Part shown: positions 28,439-36,398 of the stretch, piece after piece
Layout of the letters: every line of letters starts with the position of its first letter
Numbering within the stretch: position 1 is the first letter of the stretch
Translations under genes and position numbers: made by a program
DNA from: Deltaproteobacteria bacterium
GTDB taxonomy: Bacteria; Bdellovibrionota_C; UBA2361; JAGFJO01
DNA: 64,000 nt
Direction: 5' to 3'
Assembly (NCBI GenBank): GCA_024102635.1
Contig: JAGFJO010000082.1
Location: forward strand, 18,869-82,868
Notes under the pieces: model-generated
What the model saw: the letters and a program-made list of their open reading frames with translations, nothing else
Databases searched by the model: none
Told to the model about the DNA's origin: nothing

Positions 28439-28852
28439 TTAGTCCACATTGTGCGCTGTCAAAAACATCGACTTCTCAAGGGCCGTGAAAAATTGCTGGT
28501 AGGGGAGAGGATCCGAAACAGGGTGAATGTTGTATTGGGCGTTTGCCCGTATCAGGGTTTGAGTGCTCCCCCGAGGCCTGGCTGTGACTGTCATTCGAAG
28601 CCGATAGCCATCGAGTTTAGTACCGCTAACCGATCCGAGACCGTGATCGGCCTTGTCTATTACGAATCACAAATCTGGAAGAGTAGAAATTATCGTCCGC
28701 AGCGTCTTACATTGATCGGTGGTATCGAAGGCGCGAGTCAGAATCTGCAGCAGGGCTACCTGAGACTGGTCGCTATCTAAAATCCTATCCCGGTTGTTAA
28801 CGCAGCTTGAAAAGATCGCCGCGATTGCGGCATAAAGAATAATTCGTTTCAT
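28439..28852 (-). pseudogene. Lipoprotein paralogue interrupted by one in-frame UGA
   Basis: From 28852 the frame reads a lipoprotein signal (MKRIILYAAIAAIFSSCVNN), then LLQILTRAFDTTDQCKTL and STLPDL, then TGA at 28667-28669. The same frame then continues without a further stop to TAA at 28439-28441 (FVIDKADHGLGSVSGTKLDG to FFTALEKSMFLTAHNVD). The continuous translation parallels the next gene, in which LQTRRFDT, VLQDLGFNID and EKLSKSVFLEAHSI occur in the same order. The UGA stands at the Gly of QDLGFNID, so a single GGA to TGA change explains it. Other genes here use TGA as stop, so recoding is unlikely. It is the last gene of a three-gene operon. Confidence 0.75.
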
Positions 28853-28864
28853 CTATTCTCCTGC

Positions 28865-29386
28865 TTATATTGAATGGGCTTCTAAAAACACGGACTTCGA
28901 CAATTTCTCTAAAAATTCCTGATAGACCTCCGGATCCTCAATGCTTTCTGTTTTTGAGATCTCGTTCCGTGTGTTCCAAACAATTCTTTGAAAGGTGACT
29001 CGAAGGCTCGTGGAGTTCTCGTGCTGCGCAGAAACAACCGATGCCCGGATCTTTTGCTCTTTGTCGACGTCTACTCGGGTATTGAATATGATCGCAAAAA
29101 CAACGGCTCCGACAACTTGTCCGGCATCGGTGGCATCACGACTCTTCGATCCCACTATTACACCCAGCTCAGTCTCTGATTCATCGATGTTAAATCCGAG
29201 ATCCTGAAGCACAGCAGCCGATGCCTGAAGGAGATCTTTCTCTTTAGCGGTGTCAAAGCGCCTGGTCTGGAGCTGCCGCAGCGCCAAGCTCTCTGGTTGC
29301 AGCATTAGCGCATCTCTCGGAATACGCGGGGTGCAAGCCGGCAGGGAGAATGCGATCAGCAACATCATTAGAAAGGGGCGTGCCAT
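28865..29386 (-). CDS. Small lipoprotein of unknown function
   Basis: A lipoprotein signal peptide (ARPFLMMLLIAFSLPAC) puts the acylated Cys at about residue 18. The mature part has an alpha/beta pattern: LALRQLQTRRFDTAKEKDLL, AVLQDLGFNIDESETELGVI, a small-residue stretch (DAGQVVGAVVFAIIFNT) that may be membrane-associated, and a C-terminal strand region (STSLRVTFQRIVWNTRN). The upstream gene's TAG overlaps the GTG at 29387-29389 just before the ATG (29386), which implies translational coupling. The immediate downstream gene is a broken paralogue. The likely location is the outer-membrane inner leaflet. Confidence 0.8.
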   Translation of the reverse strand: MARPFLMMLLIAFSLPACTPRIPRDALMLQPESLALRQLQTRRFDTAKEKDLLQASAAVLQDLGFNIDESETELGVIVGSKSRDATDAGQVVGAVVFAIIFNTRVDVDKEQKIRASVVSAQHENSTSLRVTFQRIVWNTRNEISKTESIEDPEVYQEFLEKLSKSVFLEAHSI

Positions 29387-29388
29387 CA

Positions 29389-29838
29389 CTAGAACCTCGA
29401 GGTATGGTATGCGAAATCTCTAACTTTGCCTTGTTCGTTGAACTTGATGATGACAGTAAGGGTACGCTGTGACCTGGAGCTAGCACCGGACCCCGCAGAG
29501 TATCCAGTGCTCCCTGCGCCGCCGAGCAATCCCGCACCTACAGGGCCTCCGCCAAGTATAAGGGCAGAGACTCCTCCGCTATCGGAGGAGTAAACATTAT
29601 CGGTAGCAATCTTATCATAGATCCATACCTCCCGGCGTTGCTCGTCGGTGCTCACAATATTAGGGGAGCCAAGGACAGCCGCAACGTCCGCTCCCGACAT
29701 TCCGACCCGTATCTCGCGTTGGACCTTTCCTACCGTAAGATCAGCATCAGCCGATACGGCTTGGCGGTGATGCTGTGCAGAGCTGCAGCCGCTGATCACT
29801 AATACAACGGAAAGTGTCACGAGAGTAATTAGTTTCAT
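29389..29838 (-). CDS. SmpA/OmlA (BamE-like) domain lipoprotein
   Basis: The ATG at 29838 begins a lipoprotein signal (KLITLVTLSVVLVISGC); a longer upstream ATG would place 28 implausible residues before it. The region VGKVQREIRVGMSGADVAAV, LGSPNIVSTDEQRREVWIYD and TVIIKFNEQGKVRDFAYHT fits the SmpA/OmlA fold, best known from BamE, where G-M-S/T-x-x-x-V-x-x-x-L-G-x-P is the conserved core. A Gly/Ser-rich loop is inserted (LILGGGPVGAGLLGGAG). It is the first gene of an operon with two further lipoprotein genes. A direct role in outer-membrane assembly is inferred from the fold only. Confidence 0.8.
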   Translation of the reverse strand: MKLITLVTLSVVLVISGCSSAQHHRQAVSADADLTVGKVQREIRVGMSGADVAAVLGSPNIVSTDEQRREVWIYDKIATDNVYSSDSGGVSALILGGGPVGAGLLGGAGSTGYSAGSGASSRSQRTLTVIIKFNEQGKVRDFAYHTSRF

Positions 29839-30146
29839 TGGAATAGCCTGATAGGTAATTTGCCACCGGTGGAATGCATCAAGAGTATGCATTAACAGGT
29901 GAATCGGAGTTAGTCCAGTCAAAATTTCTTATATGTCACCGTGTGGTGAACGTGTAACGCCAGGGCTACCCTATCATGCTGCTGCCCGGTAGCTTCTGGG
30001 TCGGCTCTTTCAGATTCGGGGGAACCACCCTACCGCCAAAGTCGTATTCTCTTGGCATAGAATCTGCAAAGTTGAAGTTATTCAGCTTATTTGCTGTATT
30101 GCGACAGCCGTCCCGCCGAGATATCTCCCCGGGATAGCGAATGTAA

Positions 30147-33100
30147 ATGGTGCTTGTTGTTGTCATGCGAAATTCTCTTACTGCTTTCAGAATCTGCACC
30201 TGCATAGTCTTCGGCTTCCTATTGCTGACAGCGAGCCCTCTTGAGGCTCAGGTTTTCCCCGGTGCTGAATGGGATGTGCGCACGCCTTCCGAGGTTAATC
30301 TCGATGACGCAAAACTCAATCAGTTCATCTCGAATGTTGGTGGACAGGGGTGCATTATAAAGGACGGCTATCTTGTGAAGAGTTGGGGATCGTTATCAGC
30401 AAAGGCTGATTGGGCCTCAGCTTTCAAGCCCGTTACAAGCACACTATTAATGTTCGCCCTCAAGGAAGGATTGATCTCTTCTGTCGATGCTGCTGTTGAT
30501 CCATTTGTCATCGATGCAATCGGTAAGGGGCTCAAACCTGAGGATCAAGTGATGACGTTCAATCATTTGGCCAACATGGTGAGCGGATATGCACTCCCTG
30601 AGCTGCCGGGCGCCAGATGGGGGTATAATGATTATGCAATTAAACTCTATTCCTTGGCACTCTTTAACGGCGCGTTCGATGAGACGGCCAATACGGCAGC
30701 GCTAAATCCCGGGAGGCTTGGAGTGTTGGGATTCCAGGATGGATCGCTTTATAGTTCACGCGGAGGATTTGGCATCTCGACCTCACCGCGCGATATGGCT
30801 CGTATAGGGTGGTTCTGGCTTAATAAAGGAAGGTGGCGAAATGAGCAGATGCTTCCCAGCGCATACTTCGATAGCTATATGCGTCCGGTTGTGCCCAGCA
30901 CGACGGTACGAACTGCCGGTGGACTTGATGATTACCTGGCAGTAGGAACCATAGGAGGGGGCACAAATCAGACTCAACACGGACCGGGCCGATACGGATA
31001 TGGATGGTGGTTTAACTCTGCGGTAAATGGAGTGCGCACCTGGCCTGATGCTCCCCCTGACACCTTCCAAGCCAACGGACATTTCGACCGTGAGATAGTA
31101 ACCGTAATCCCGAGCCTTGGTATGGTCGTAGCCGCTCGCGGAAGTTGGGGCAGTTTTGACCCGGGCAATGCATCAGCGGGAATGAATCTTAATCTTAAGC
31201 TTCTTAAAGATGCAGTACTGAGCGGCCCTCTGCCCGGACAGATAAGAGTGCATCCTCAGGACCCGTCTCAACTGGTCTATAACCGCGACAACAATCAAGA
31301 TGGAGAGCTCGATCCGTTCTTCATGAGCGGGCCGGGCGATCCCGAGGACTTCCTCTATAGAGGAACGCGGCAACCCGATGGGACACGGAGCGGCGATCAG
31401 TTAAACTTAATAAATAAGCTCACAGGTACGAGTGCGAACTCTATCTATTTTCAAGCTATCCGTTCGCATGGTGGCGACGGAGCGGCAGACCACAACCCTT
31501 TCATAAACTCTAATCCGGCAAACCCACTTGATGAAGATATTTTAAACCAGTGGGAGACTTGGCTGAGCGCCATGGATAATCAAGGGGTAGTGGCCTACTT
31601 TTTCTTCTATGATGATGCCGTTAAAGTTGCGGCAAATCTTGGCTGGCCGCTTGATTCTTCGGGAGATCTTCACCCTCAAGAGCGATATTTCATTGAGGCA
31701 CTTGTTAATCGCTTCAAGCACCACAAACACCTCGTCTGGGTAATTATGGAGGAAGTGGAGGAGATGGGAAGTGATTATGTGCCGCACGCCAAAAAGATCG
31801 CCGATGTAGTCCGTAAGGCCGATACCCATGCCCATCCGATCGCCGTCCACAGGCTAAGCAAATTGACTTTTACGGAGTTTGCCGACGATCCGAACATCGA
31901 TCAGTTCGCAATCCAGTACAATGTCAACACCGCCGAGCTCCTTCATCAAGGAATGTTGACGGCACGCAACAACGCCTCCGGCCGCTATAGCATCAATATG
32001 GCGGAAGCCGCGGGGCATTACTCCTCCGATCGTGCATCAGTGAGGCATAAGAGCTGGGCGGCAGCGATGGGAGGAGCGCATGTGATGGTATACAATATGA
32101 ACATCGCCAGTACTCCGCTGGATCACTTGAGGGATGCTGGTAGGCTCAGAGTATTCATGGAAGCGACTGATTTTTACAAAATGGCGCCGCGTGATGATTT
32201 AGCCTACGGCGGCACGCAGTACCTCTTAGCCTCACCTGCGAGCGCTTACATTGCGTATGCCTCTTCAAGTCAAGGTTCACTCGGCGTGCGTCAACTAGCG
32301 AGCGGTCGCTATAATTTATTCTGGTTTAGTCCCGCTACAGGTGCTTCTGTGGTCCAATCCGATACTATTGTTACCGGTGGAGACACTACTTTTACGGTCC
32401 CAGCTGTAATTGGCAGCGAAGTAGCTCTGTATATAAAAAGGGAGGGCGCCTCTCCTCCCGCTACACCAACCGCTACTCCTACGGCCACAAGAACAGCTAC
32501 CCGAACACCCACCCGTACTGCTACGGCAACAAGAACAGCAACTAGGACCGCTGTCAGCACGGCAACTCCCACCGCCACCCGAACCGCTGCTAGGACGGCT
32601 ACCCCAACAGCCACTCCCACTAGAACTCCTACATACACTCAAACCGCTACGCCAGCTCTAACAGTTACACCGACCGCAACGGCCTCAGCGACCGCTACCA
32701 CCATGGTGGAGCGCCCCTCCGGCACTCCGACTCCAATTACCGTTTCGACCGGATCTCCCACTCCTATTGAAACCGTTCCAGGAGATTATCAGAAAACAAA
32801 GATCTGTTCAGACTATGATGGTGACGGCCAAAGCGATATCGCGTTGATCGAACGCTCGGGCAGCTCGCATCGTTTCCATATAAAGTTGTCGAAAAGCGGA
32901 AAAGAGACGTTCGCTCAGTTTGGAGAAGCAGGCTCCGTTCCGATCTCCGCGGACTATGACGGGGACGGAAAAACGGATTTAGGATTCATTACACCGGGCC
33001 GGGAGCTGAAGTGGTCGTTTGCAAACTTAAAGGCAAAAAAGGTTAGAACGTTTGTATTCGGGAATTCGGGTGATCTCGCGTTAAGCGGATGCGATATTGA

Positions 33101-33719
33101 TGGCGACGGAGGCGATGATCTGGCTGTTATATCAAAAGGAAAAAACCTAAGGTATTTCAACACCACCACGATGAAGGGGAAGAGGATCAAGCTTCCACAT
33201 ATGATAAGAAATGCAAGGGAAATCTTATGCTCGGAAATGAACGGAAGCCCCGGAGATGAGCTTATAATGCTCGCCAAAGTGCCGGGTACCGGCAGCGTAG
33301 CGGGCGGCAGGAGCTTCGCGCTACACACTTATTCTACCGCAAAGAATCTTAAGGGGGCGGGCACTGGCCTAGTTCGGGAAAGAGAGCAGTTACTGACAGC
33401 GCGACCGCTATCGCTAGTTTCAACCAGCTTGGACGGCAAAACGCCGCTATTAGGAATAATCGAGAAGGCTGGCAAGGGGTTTCTGAAGCTTTCTTTTCTT
33501 TCGGGCGACTCGGTTGAAAAGGTATTCGACATCCCCCGCTTCACTCAGCTCTTTATTCATCGAACTATAGGAGGGGAGGGGGTGACGTTGTTGACAAAGC
33601 GTTCTGCCTTGTTGCGACTGGACTTTAGGGACGAAGACCCCAAGGTGCTTGAGTTCGAAAATCAGTTGCCTGAGCTGTTCGAATTGCTGACCTGTCCTGC
33701 AATCATTTCTGTGCGATAG
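30147..33719 (+). CDS. Large exported multidomain hydrolase: serine beta-lactamase-like, glycosidase-like, TP linker, FG-GAP
   Basis: A 1190-aa protein. The signal peptide is MRNSLTAFRICTCIVFGFLL if translation starts at the ATG at 30165; the ATG at 30147 adds six residues. Residues about 30-360 resemble class C beta-lactamase/esterase proteins, with S-A-F-K (S-x-x-K) near 91 and Y-N-D near 160. Residues about 365-770 look like a TIM-barrel glycosidase with a collagen-binding-type end (HLVWVIMEEVEEMGSDY, GRYNLFWFSPATGASV). A linker of about 110 residues follows, made of TPTATRTAT-type repeats. The C-terminus has FG-GAP-like Ca-binding units (DYDGDGQSDIAL, DYDGDGKTDLGF, DIDGDGGDDLAV). It is a secreted or surface enzyme; the substrate is unknown. 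Confidence 0.75.
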   Translation: MVLVVVMRNSLTAFRICTCIVFGFLLLTASPLEAQVFPGAEWDVRTPSEVNLDDAKLNQFISNVGGQGCIIKDGYLVKSWGSLSAKADWASAFKPVTSTLLMFALKEGLISSVDAAVDPFVIDAIGKGLKPEDQVMTFNHLANMVSGYALPELPGARWGYNDYAIKLYSLALFNGAFDETANTAALNPGRLGVLGFQDGSLYSSRGGFGISTSPRDMARIGWFWLNKGRWRNEQMLPSAYFDSYMRPVVPSTTVRTAGGLDDYLAVGTIGGGTNQTQHGPGRYGYGWWFNSAVNGVRTWPDAPPDTFQANGHFDREIVTVIPSLGMVVAARGSWGSFDPGNASAGMNLNLKLLKDAVLSGPLPGQIRVHPQDPSQLVYNRDNNQDGELDPFFMSGPGDPEDFLYRGTRQPDGTRSGDQLNLINKLTGTSANSIYFQAIRSHGGDGAADHNPFINSNPANPLDEDILNQWETWLSAMDNQGVVAYFFFYDDAVKVAANLGWPLDSSGDLHPQERYFIEALVNRFKHHKHLVWVIMEEVEEMGSDYVPHAKKIADVVRKADTHAHPIAVHRLSKLTFTEFADDPNIDQFAIQYNVNTAELLHQGMLTARNNASGRYSINMAEAAGHYSSDRASVRHKSWAAAMGGAHVMVYNMNIASTPLDHLRDAGRLRVFMEATDFYKMAPRDDLAYGGTQYLLASPASAYIAYASSSQGSLGVRQLASGRYNLFWFSPATGASVVQSDTIVTGGDTTFTVPAVIGSEVALYIKREGASPPATPTATPTATRTATRTPTRTATATRTATRTAVSTATPTATRTAARTATPTATPTRTPTYTQTATPALTVTPTATASATATTMVERPSGTPTPITVSTGSPTPIETVPGDYQKTKICSDYDGDGQSDIALIERSGSSHRFHIKLSKSGKETFAQFGEAGSVPISADYDGDGKTDLGFITPGRELKWSFANLKAKKVRTFVFGNSGDLALSGCDIDGDGGDDLAVISKGKNLRYFNTTTMKGKRIKLPHMIRNAREILCSEMNGSPGDELIMLAKVPGTGSVAGGRSFALHTYSTAKNLKGAGTGLVREREQLLTARPLSLVSTSLDGKTPLLGIIEKAGKGFLKLSFLSGDSVEKVFDIPRFTQLFIHRTIGGEGVTLLTKRSALLRLDFRDEDPKVLEFENQLPELFELLTCPAIISVR

Positions 33720-33739
33720 TCGTAATTGAATAGAGCCAC

Positions 33740-34096
33740 TTATTCGGTAAAGAACATATCAGTGTTTTCTCTGTCGATAGGATTCCAGAGGTAGACCTCC
33801 TGGCCGATGGCGATTACGACAATGGCCTTGGGCTTAGTCAGGTACAATTCATTACTAAGAGAGGTCGACTCGTTGATCTCCTTAAAATGAACTGAGAAGG
33901 ATGTCCCCTGAGCGCGGAGCTTCTCTACCAGCTTTGCAGCGGAGTATCTCTCGGCATCCGAGCTTTTTGCGGAAAACAGTTCAGATATCAGATTGAAAGC
34001 TGAAAAGGCTTTGCTATTGGCGAAGGGCTTATCTTCGGCGCATAAGGAGGCCGGTGCGAATGTCAAAACGATTGCCGCTGTTATCCTATAAAGCAT
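33740..34096 (-). CDS. Small exported protein of unknown function
   Basis: The ATG at 34096 has an excellent ribosome binding site (AAGGAGGGGCAGACA) and gives a typical signal peptide (LYRITAAIVLTFAPASLCA). The mature 98 residues (SAFNLISELFSAKSSDAERY, SFSVHFKEINESTSLSNELY, AIVVIAIGQEVYLWNPIDRE) show no recognised domain. It is convergent with the large hydrolase gene, with 20 bp between their stop codons. Confidence 0.75.
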   Translation of the reverse strand: MLYRITAAIVLTFAPASLCAEDKPFANSKAFSAFNLISELFSAKSSDAERYSAAKLVEKLRAQGTSFSVHFKEINESTSLSNELYLTKPKAIVVIAIGQEVYLWNPIDRENTDMFFTE

Positions 34097-34280
34097 TGTC
34101 TGCCCCTCCTTGTTAATACGGAACCCCTTAGAATTATTAGGCCGGATTCTTGAGAATTTCACAAAAAAAGTTGGCGCAAAATACGATTTTTTCGATCTTT
34201 AGAGGAAACTTTCGATTGATACCGCCGAGAATGGAAGTGGGTGCCCAAAAGGGCGCAATACTATCAGAAGAGAGGCAGAT

Positions 34281-34616
34281 ATGGCTCAGAAAGCACGCAG
34301 AAAGAAAGATCGCATAAGGGTAGGGGAAGTAATCTCAATTACATCACTCTTTGGCACACCACCGGCGGGGATGTATCGTGTGGATGGAGTTGTTGGCGAC
34401 TTTTTGATGTTGTCGGCAGGCAGGATTCGAGCAGGAATTTCACGAAAGCACATAAAGATTACCGCCCGGCACCTTCCCACGCCCGTTTCTTGGCATAAGC
34501 GTGAAATTGAGATTCTCAAGGAGAATGCCTGTGACTGTAACGAATGCAGGCAGCTCCTAGAGCAAAAAATGGCGCGGCCCGAAACGTTTGTAGAAGCAGG
34601 CCAACTGGTTCAGTAG
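34281..34616 (+). CDS. Small basic cytoplasmic protein, unknown
   Basis: ATG with AGAGG eight bases upstream. The 111-aa product starts MAQKARRKKDRIRVGEVISI, continues with a small beta-barrel-like stretch (GMYRVDGVVGDFLMLSAGRI), and has two cysteines in CDCNECRQLL, a possible metal-binding triad. It might bind nucleic acid, but I recognise no family. It stands alone between divergent and unrelated genes. Confidence 0.6.
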   Translation: MAQKARRKKDRIRVGEVISITSLFGTPPAGMYRVDGVVGDFLMLSAGRIRAGISRKHIKITARHLPTPVSWHKREIEILKENACDCNECRQLLEQKMARPETFVEAGQLVQ

Positions 34617-34788
34617 TCTCATTTACCCTTTGGGCTTTGGGAAGACTCTGTGCCGTTTGCAATGATGGAATAAACAAAACTGCACCGTTTACCACGCGGC
34701 TTCTTAATCGATACCGAGTTGACGAAGTAAACAGCACTGCTTGTCGTCTTGCGGCCGTCTTGAAATTGTACTTATCGGGCATTTAGAG

Positions 34789-35052
34789 CTAGACGATCTT
34801 TATCCTCAGGGTCCTCTCAGTCAGGTTGTTTTGAATGTCGCGGATGGAGAACCTGACCTTGTGACTTCCACTTGGGAGATCGGCTTTCGCGATATCGATT
34901 CCGCGTTCGGTCACATACGGCTTGACTCGATCAGTAATATCAACTGAGAAAAGCTTTAGATACGTGACCTCAAGGGAACTGATGGCAACTGCCGTGTTAG
35001 CACAGGCCAACCAGCAACCGGCGCTTGCTGTAAATCTTCTCTCTATAAGCAA
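34789..35052 (-). pseudogene. Truncated copy of the Ig-like exported protein at 47.6-48.1 kb
   Basis: The last about 60 residues (SLEVTYLKLFSVDITDRVKP, SGSHKVRFSIRDIQNNLTER) are nearly identical to the C-terminal Ig-like domain of the gene at 47616-48095. The first 25 residues are unrelated (MLIERRFTASAGCWLACANT), and the fuller copy's signal peptide, linker and acidic region are missing. The junction at ISSLEV suggests a deletion that joined foreign sequence to the domain. The new N-terminus has some signal-peptide character, so expression is not excluded. The PhnA-like gene follows in both copies. Confidence 0.6.
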
Positions 35053-35174
35053 CTGATTTCTCCACCTGATGACATAAAGCGGAGCGGGTGCCCATACTAG
35101 CTTCGGAAAGGTGGATTTTTAATGAGTTCGCAATATACTTATATGGCAATTCAGCGTTTCGATATAAAGGCACT

Positions 35175-35516
35175 ATGGCTGACCTTCCTAATTGTCCCAA
35201 ATGCAGCTCTTCATATACCTATGAGGATCAAGCAATGTACGTTTGCCCCGAGTGCGCCCACGAGTGGCCGATCCATGCCGAAGAGGTACCACCAGAGACT
35301 CCCAAGGTAGTCAAAGATGCAAACGGCAACACGCTTCAAGATGGCGACTCCATCACGGTCATAAAAGACCTAAAGGTCAAAGGCGCATCTTCTGTGGTTA
35401 AGGTCGGCACAAAGGTTAAGAACATTCGCCTCGTGGAGGGCGATCATGACATTGACTGCTACATAGATGGGATCGGCGCAATGAAGCTTAAATCGCAGTT
35501 CGTGAAAAAGATCTAG
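35175..35516 (+). CDS. PhnA-family (YjdM-like) zinc-ribbon protein, copy 1
   Basis: 113 aa. An N-terminal zinc ribbon, [21 protein letters not shown], with two CxxC pairs, is followed by the conserved PhnA domain ([60 protein letters not shown]). The ATG at 35175 is chosen because the second copy starts at the same residue; upstream in-frame codons are not conserved as protein. PhnA/YjdM is found beside phosphonate genes in some bacteria but is not phosphonoacetate hydrolase; its role is unclear. The upstream DNA, including a TATACT element, is also conserved with copy 2. Confidence 0.9.
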   Translation: MADLPNCPKCSSSYTYEDQAMYVCPECAHEWPIHAEEVPPETPKVVKDANGNTLQDGDSITVIKDLKVKGASSVVKVGTKVKNIRLVEGDHDIDCYIDGIGAMKLKSQFVKKI

Positions 35517-35703
35517 CGAAATGTCCAGTGGAGCACTTCAAGATGTGTTCCAACACTTGTGCCCTTCGCGCTGGAGCTAAGAATGGCCGAATATTGCGCG
35601 GCCAACTCCCATTATCATCAATAATCGCACTGGCGGATCTTATATCATTAGGCAGACTGACGGTAGCACTGGGTAAGAATGAGTGATGGCCGGGCTCCCG
35701 GAT

Positions 35704-36234
35704 CTACCGCCTAGTTAGAACCGCAAGCATGTCATCGACCACGTTCCAATAATGTTTGATCGCATACTCGATTTCGGCCCTAGACTCGGGATCTTTAGCC
35801 TTCTCGCGCCAGCTCTTCTCGAGAAGATAGGTAATCTCAAAGTCAAAGTCGGCTGTAATCGGATAATGGGTTAGTTTATTAGCTTCACGCCACTTCTTAT
35901 TAAAGTAAAGAAAGCTGTCTTGTGAAATGGCCCTAACATGGGTCGGATCCTGCCAGCACCGGATAGAAGTATAATAAGGGACAATGATTTTGACCTGCCC
36001 TCCGGGCTTTGTAATGCGGTAAGCCTCGTTCATGAACTTAATTAGGTCGGGAACATGCTCCACAAAATGCGAGGCTAAAATCTCCTCAACCGATTCGCTT
36101 TCGAAGGGCCATGGAAATGAGAAAAGGTCGGCGACTATGTCCACTCCAGGGAGCTCAGCGATGTCTACGCCGAGATACCCAGGGTGTTTACTCGCTCCGC
36201 ATCCAAGATCCAATTTCATAGCCGTAGCATGCAA
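35704..36234 (-). CDS. SAM-dependent methyltransferase (class I, type 11)
   Basis: A short class I methyltransferase of 176 aa. Motif I is KLDLGCGASKHPGYLGVDIA, the acidic motif II is the Asp of GVDI, then VEEILASHFVEHVPD and AYRITKPGGQVKIIVPYYTS, as in sugar or lipid methyltransferases of the Methyltransf_11 group. HVRAISQDSFLYFNKKW is typical for members found in polysaccharide loci. ATG at 36234; another in-frame ATG at 36219 lies just before motif I. Divergent from the glycosyltransferase gene, which may share a glycan pathway. Confidence 0.85.
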   Translation of the reverse strand: MHATAMKLDLGCGASKHPGYLGVDIAELPGVDIVADLFSFPWPFESESVEEILASHFVEHVPDLIKFMNEAYRITKPGGQVKIIVPYYTSIRCWQDPTHVRAISQDSFLYFNKKWREANKLTHYPITADFDFEITYLLEKSWREKAKDPESRAEIEYAIKHYWNVVDDMLAVLTRR

Positions 36235-36398
36235 CTAAAGGCGGCCGGCGCATCTACGCAGGGTGATTCCGGCGATCGATAGCAGTCCTAAAAACATTGA
36301 AGCTCAGCCTATTAACAGTGCTCTTCAAAGCTAGACCGCAGCAACATTCGCTATTACACTATACTCATATAATGGGAATGGAAAGGAGAAAGCTTTAG

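Noticed and set aside
28667..28669. UGA as a recoded glycine or selenocysteine codon
   Set aside because: TGA ends other genes in the window and GGA encodes Gly elsewhere; no selenocysteine insertion hairpin was seen and the neighbour has Gly there. A point mutation is simpler.
28451..28780. Plus-strand frame of 109 codons
   Set aside because: It lies antisense over the broken lipoprotein gene, whose interrupted frame is similar to its neighbour; the plus-strand frame has no ribosome binding site and no domain.
32309..32638. Minus-strand frames of about 108 codons rich in Val/Ala/Gly or Ser/Cys/Gly
   Set aside because: They are mirror images of the repetitive Thr/Pro/Ala linker codons of the large hydrolase; low-complexity frames of this kind arise without selection.
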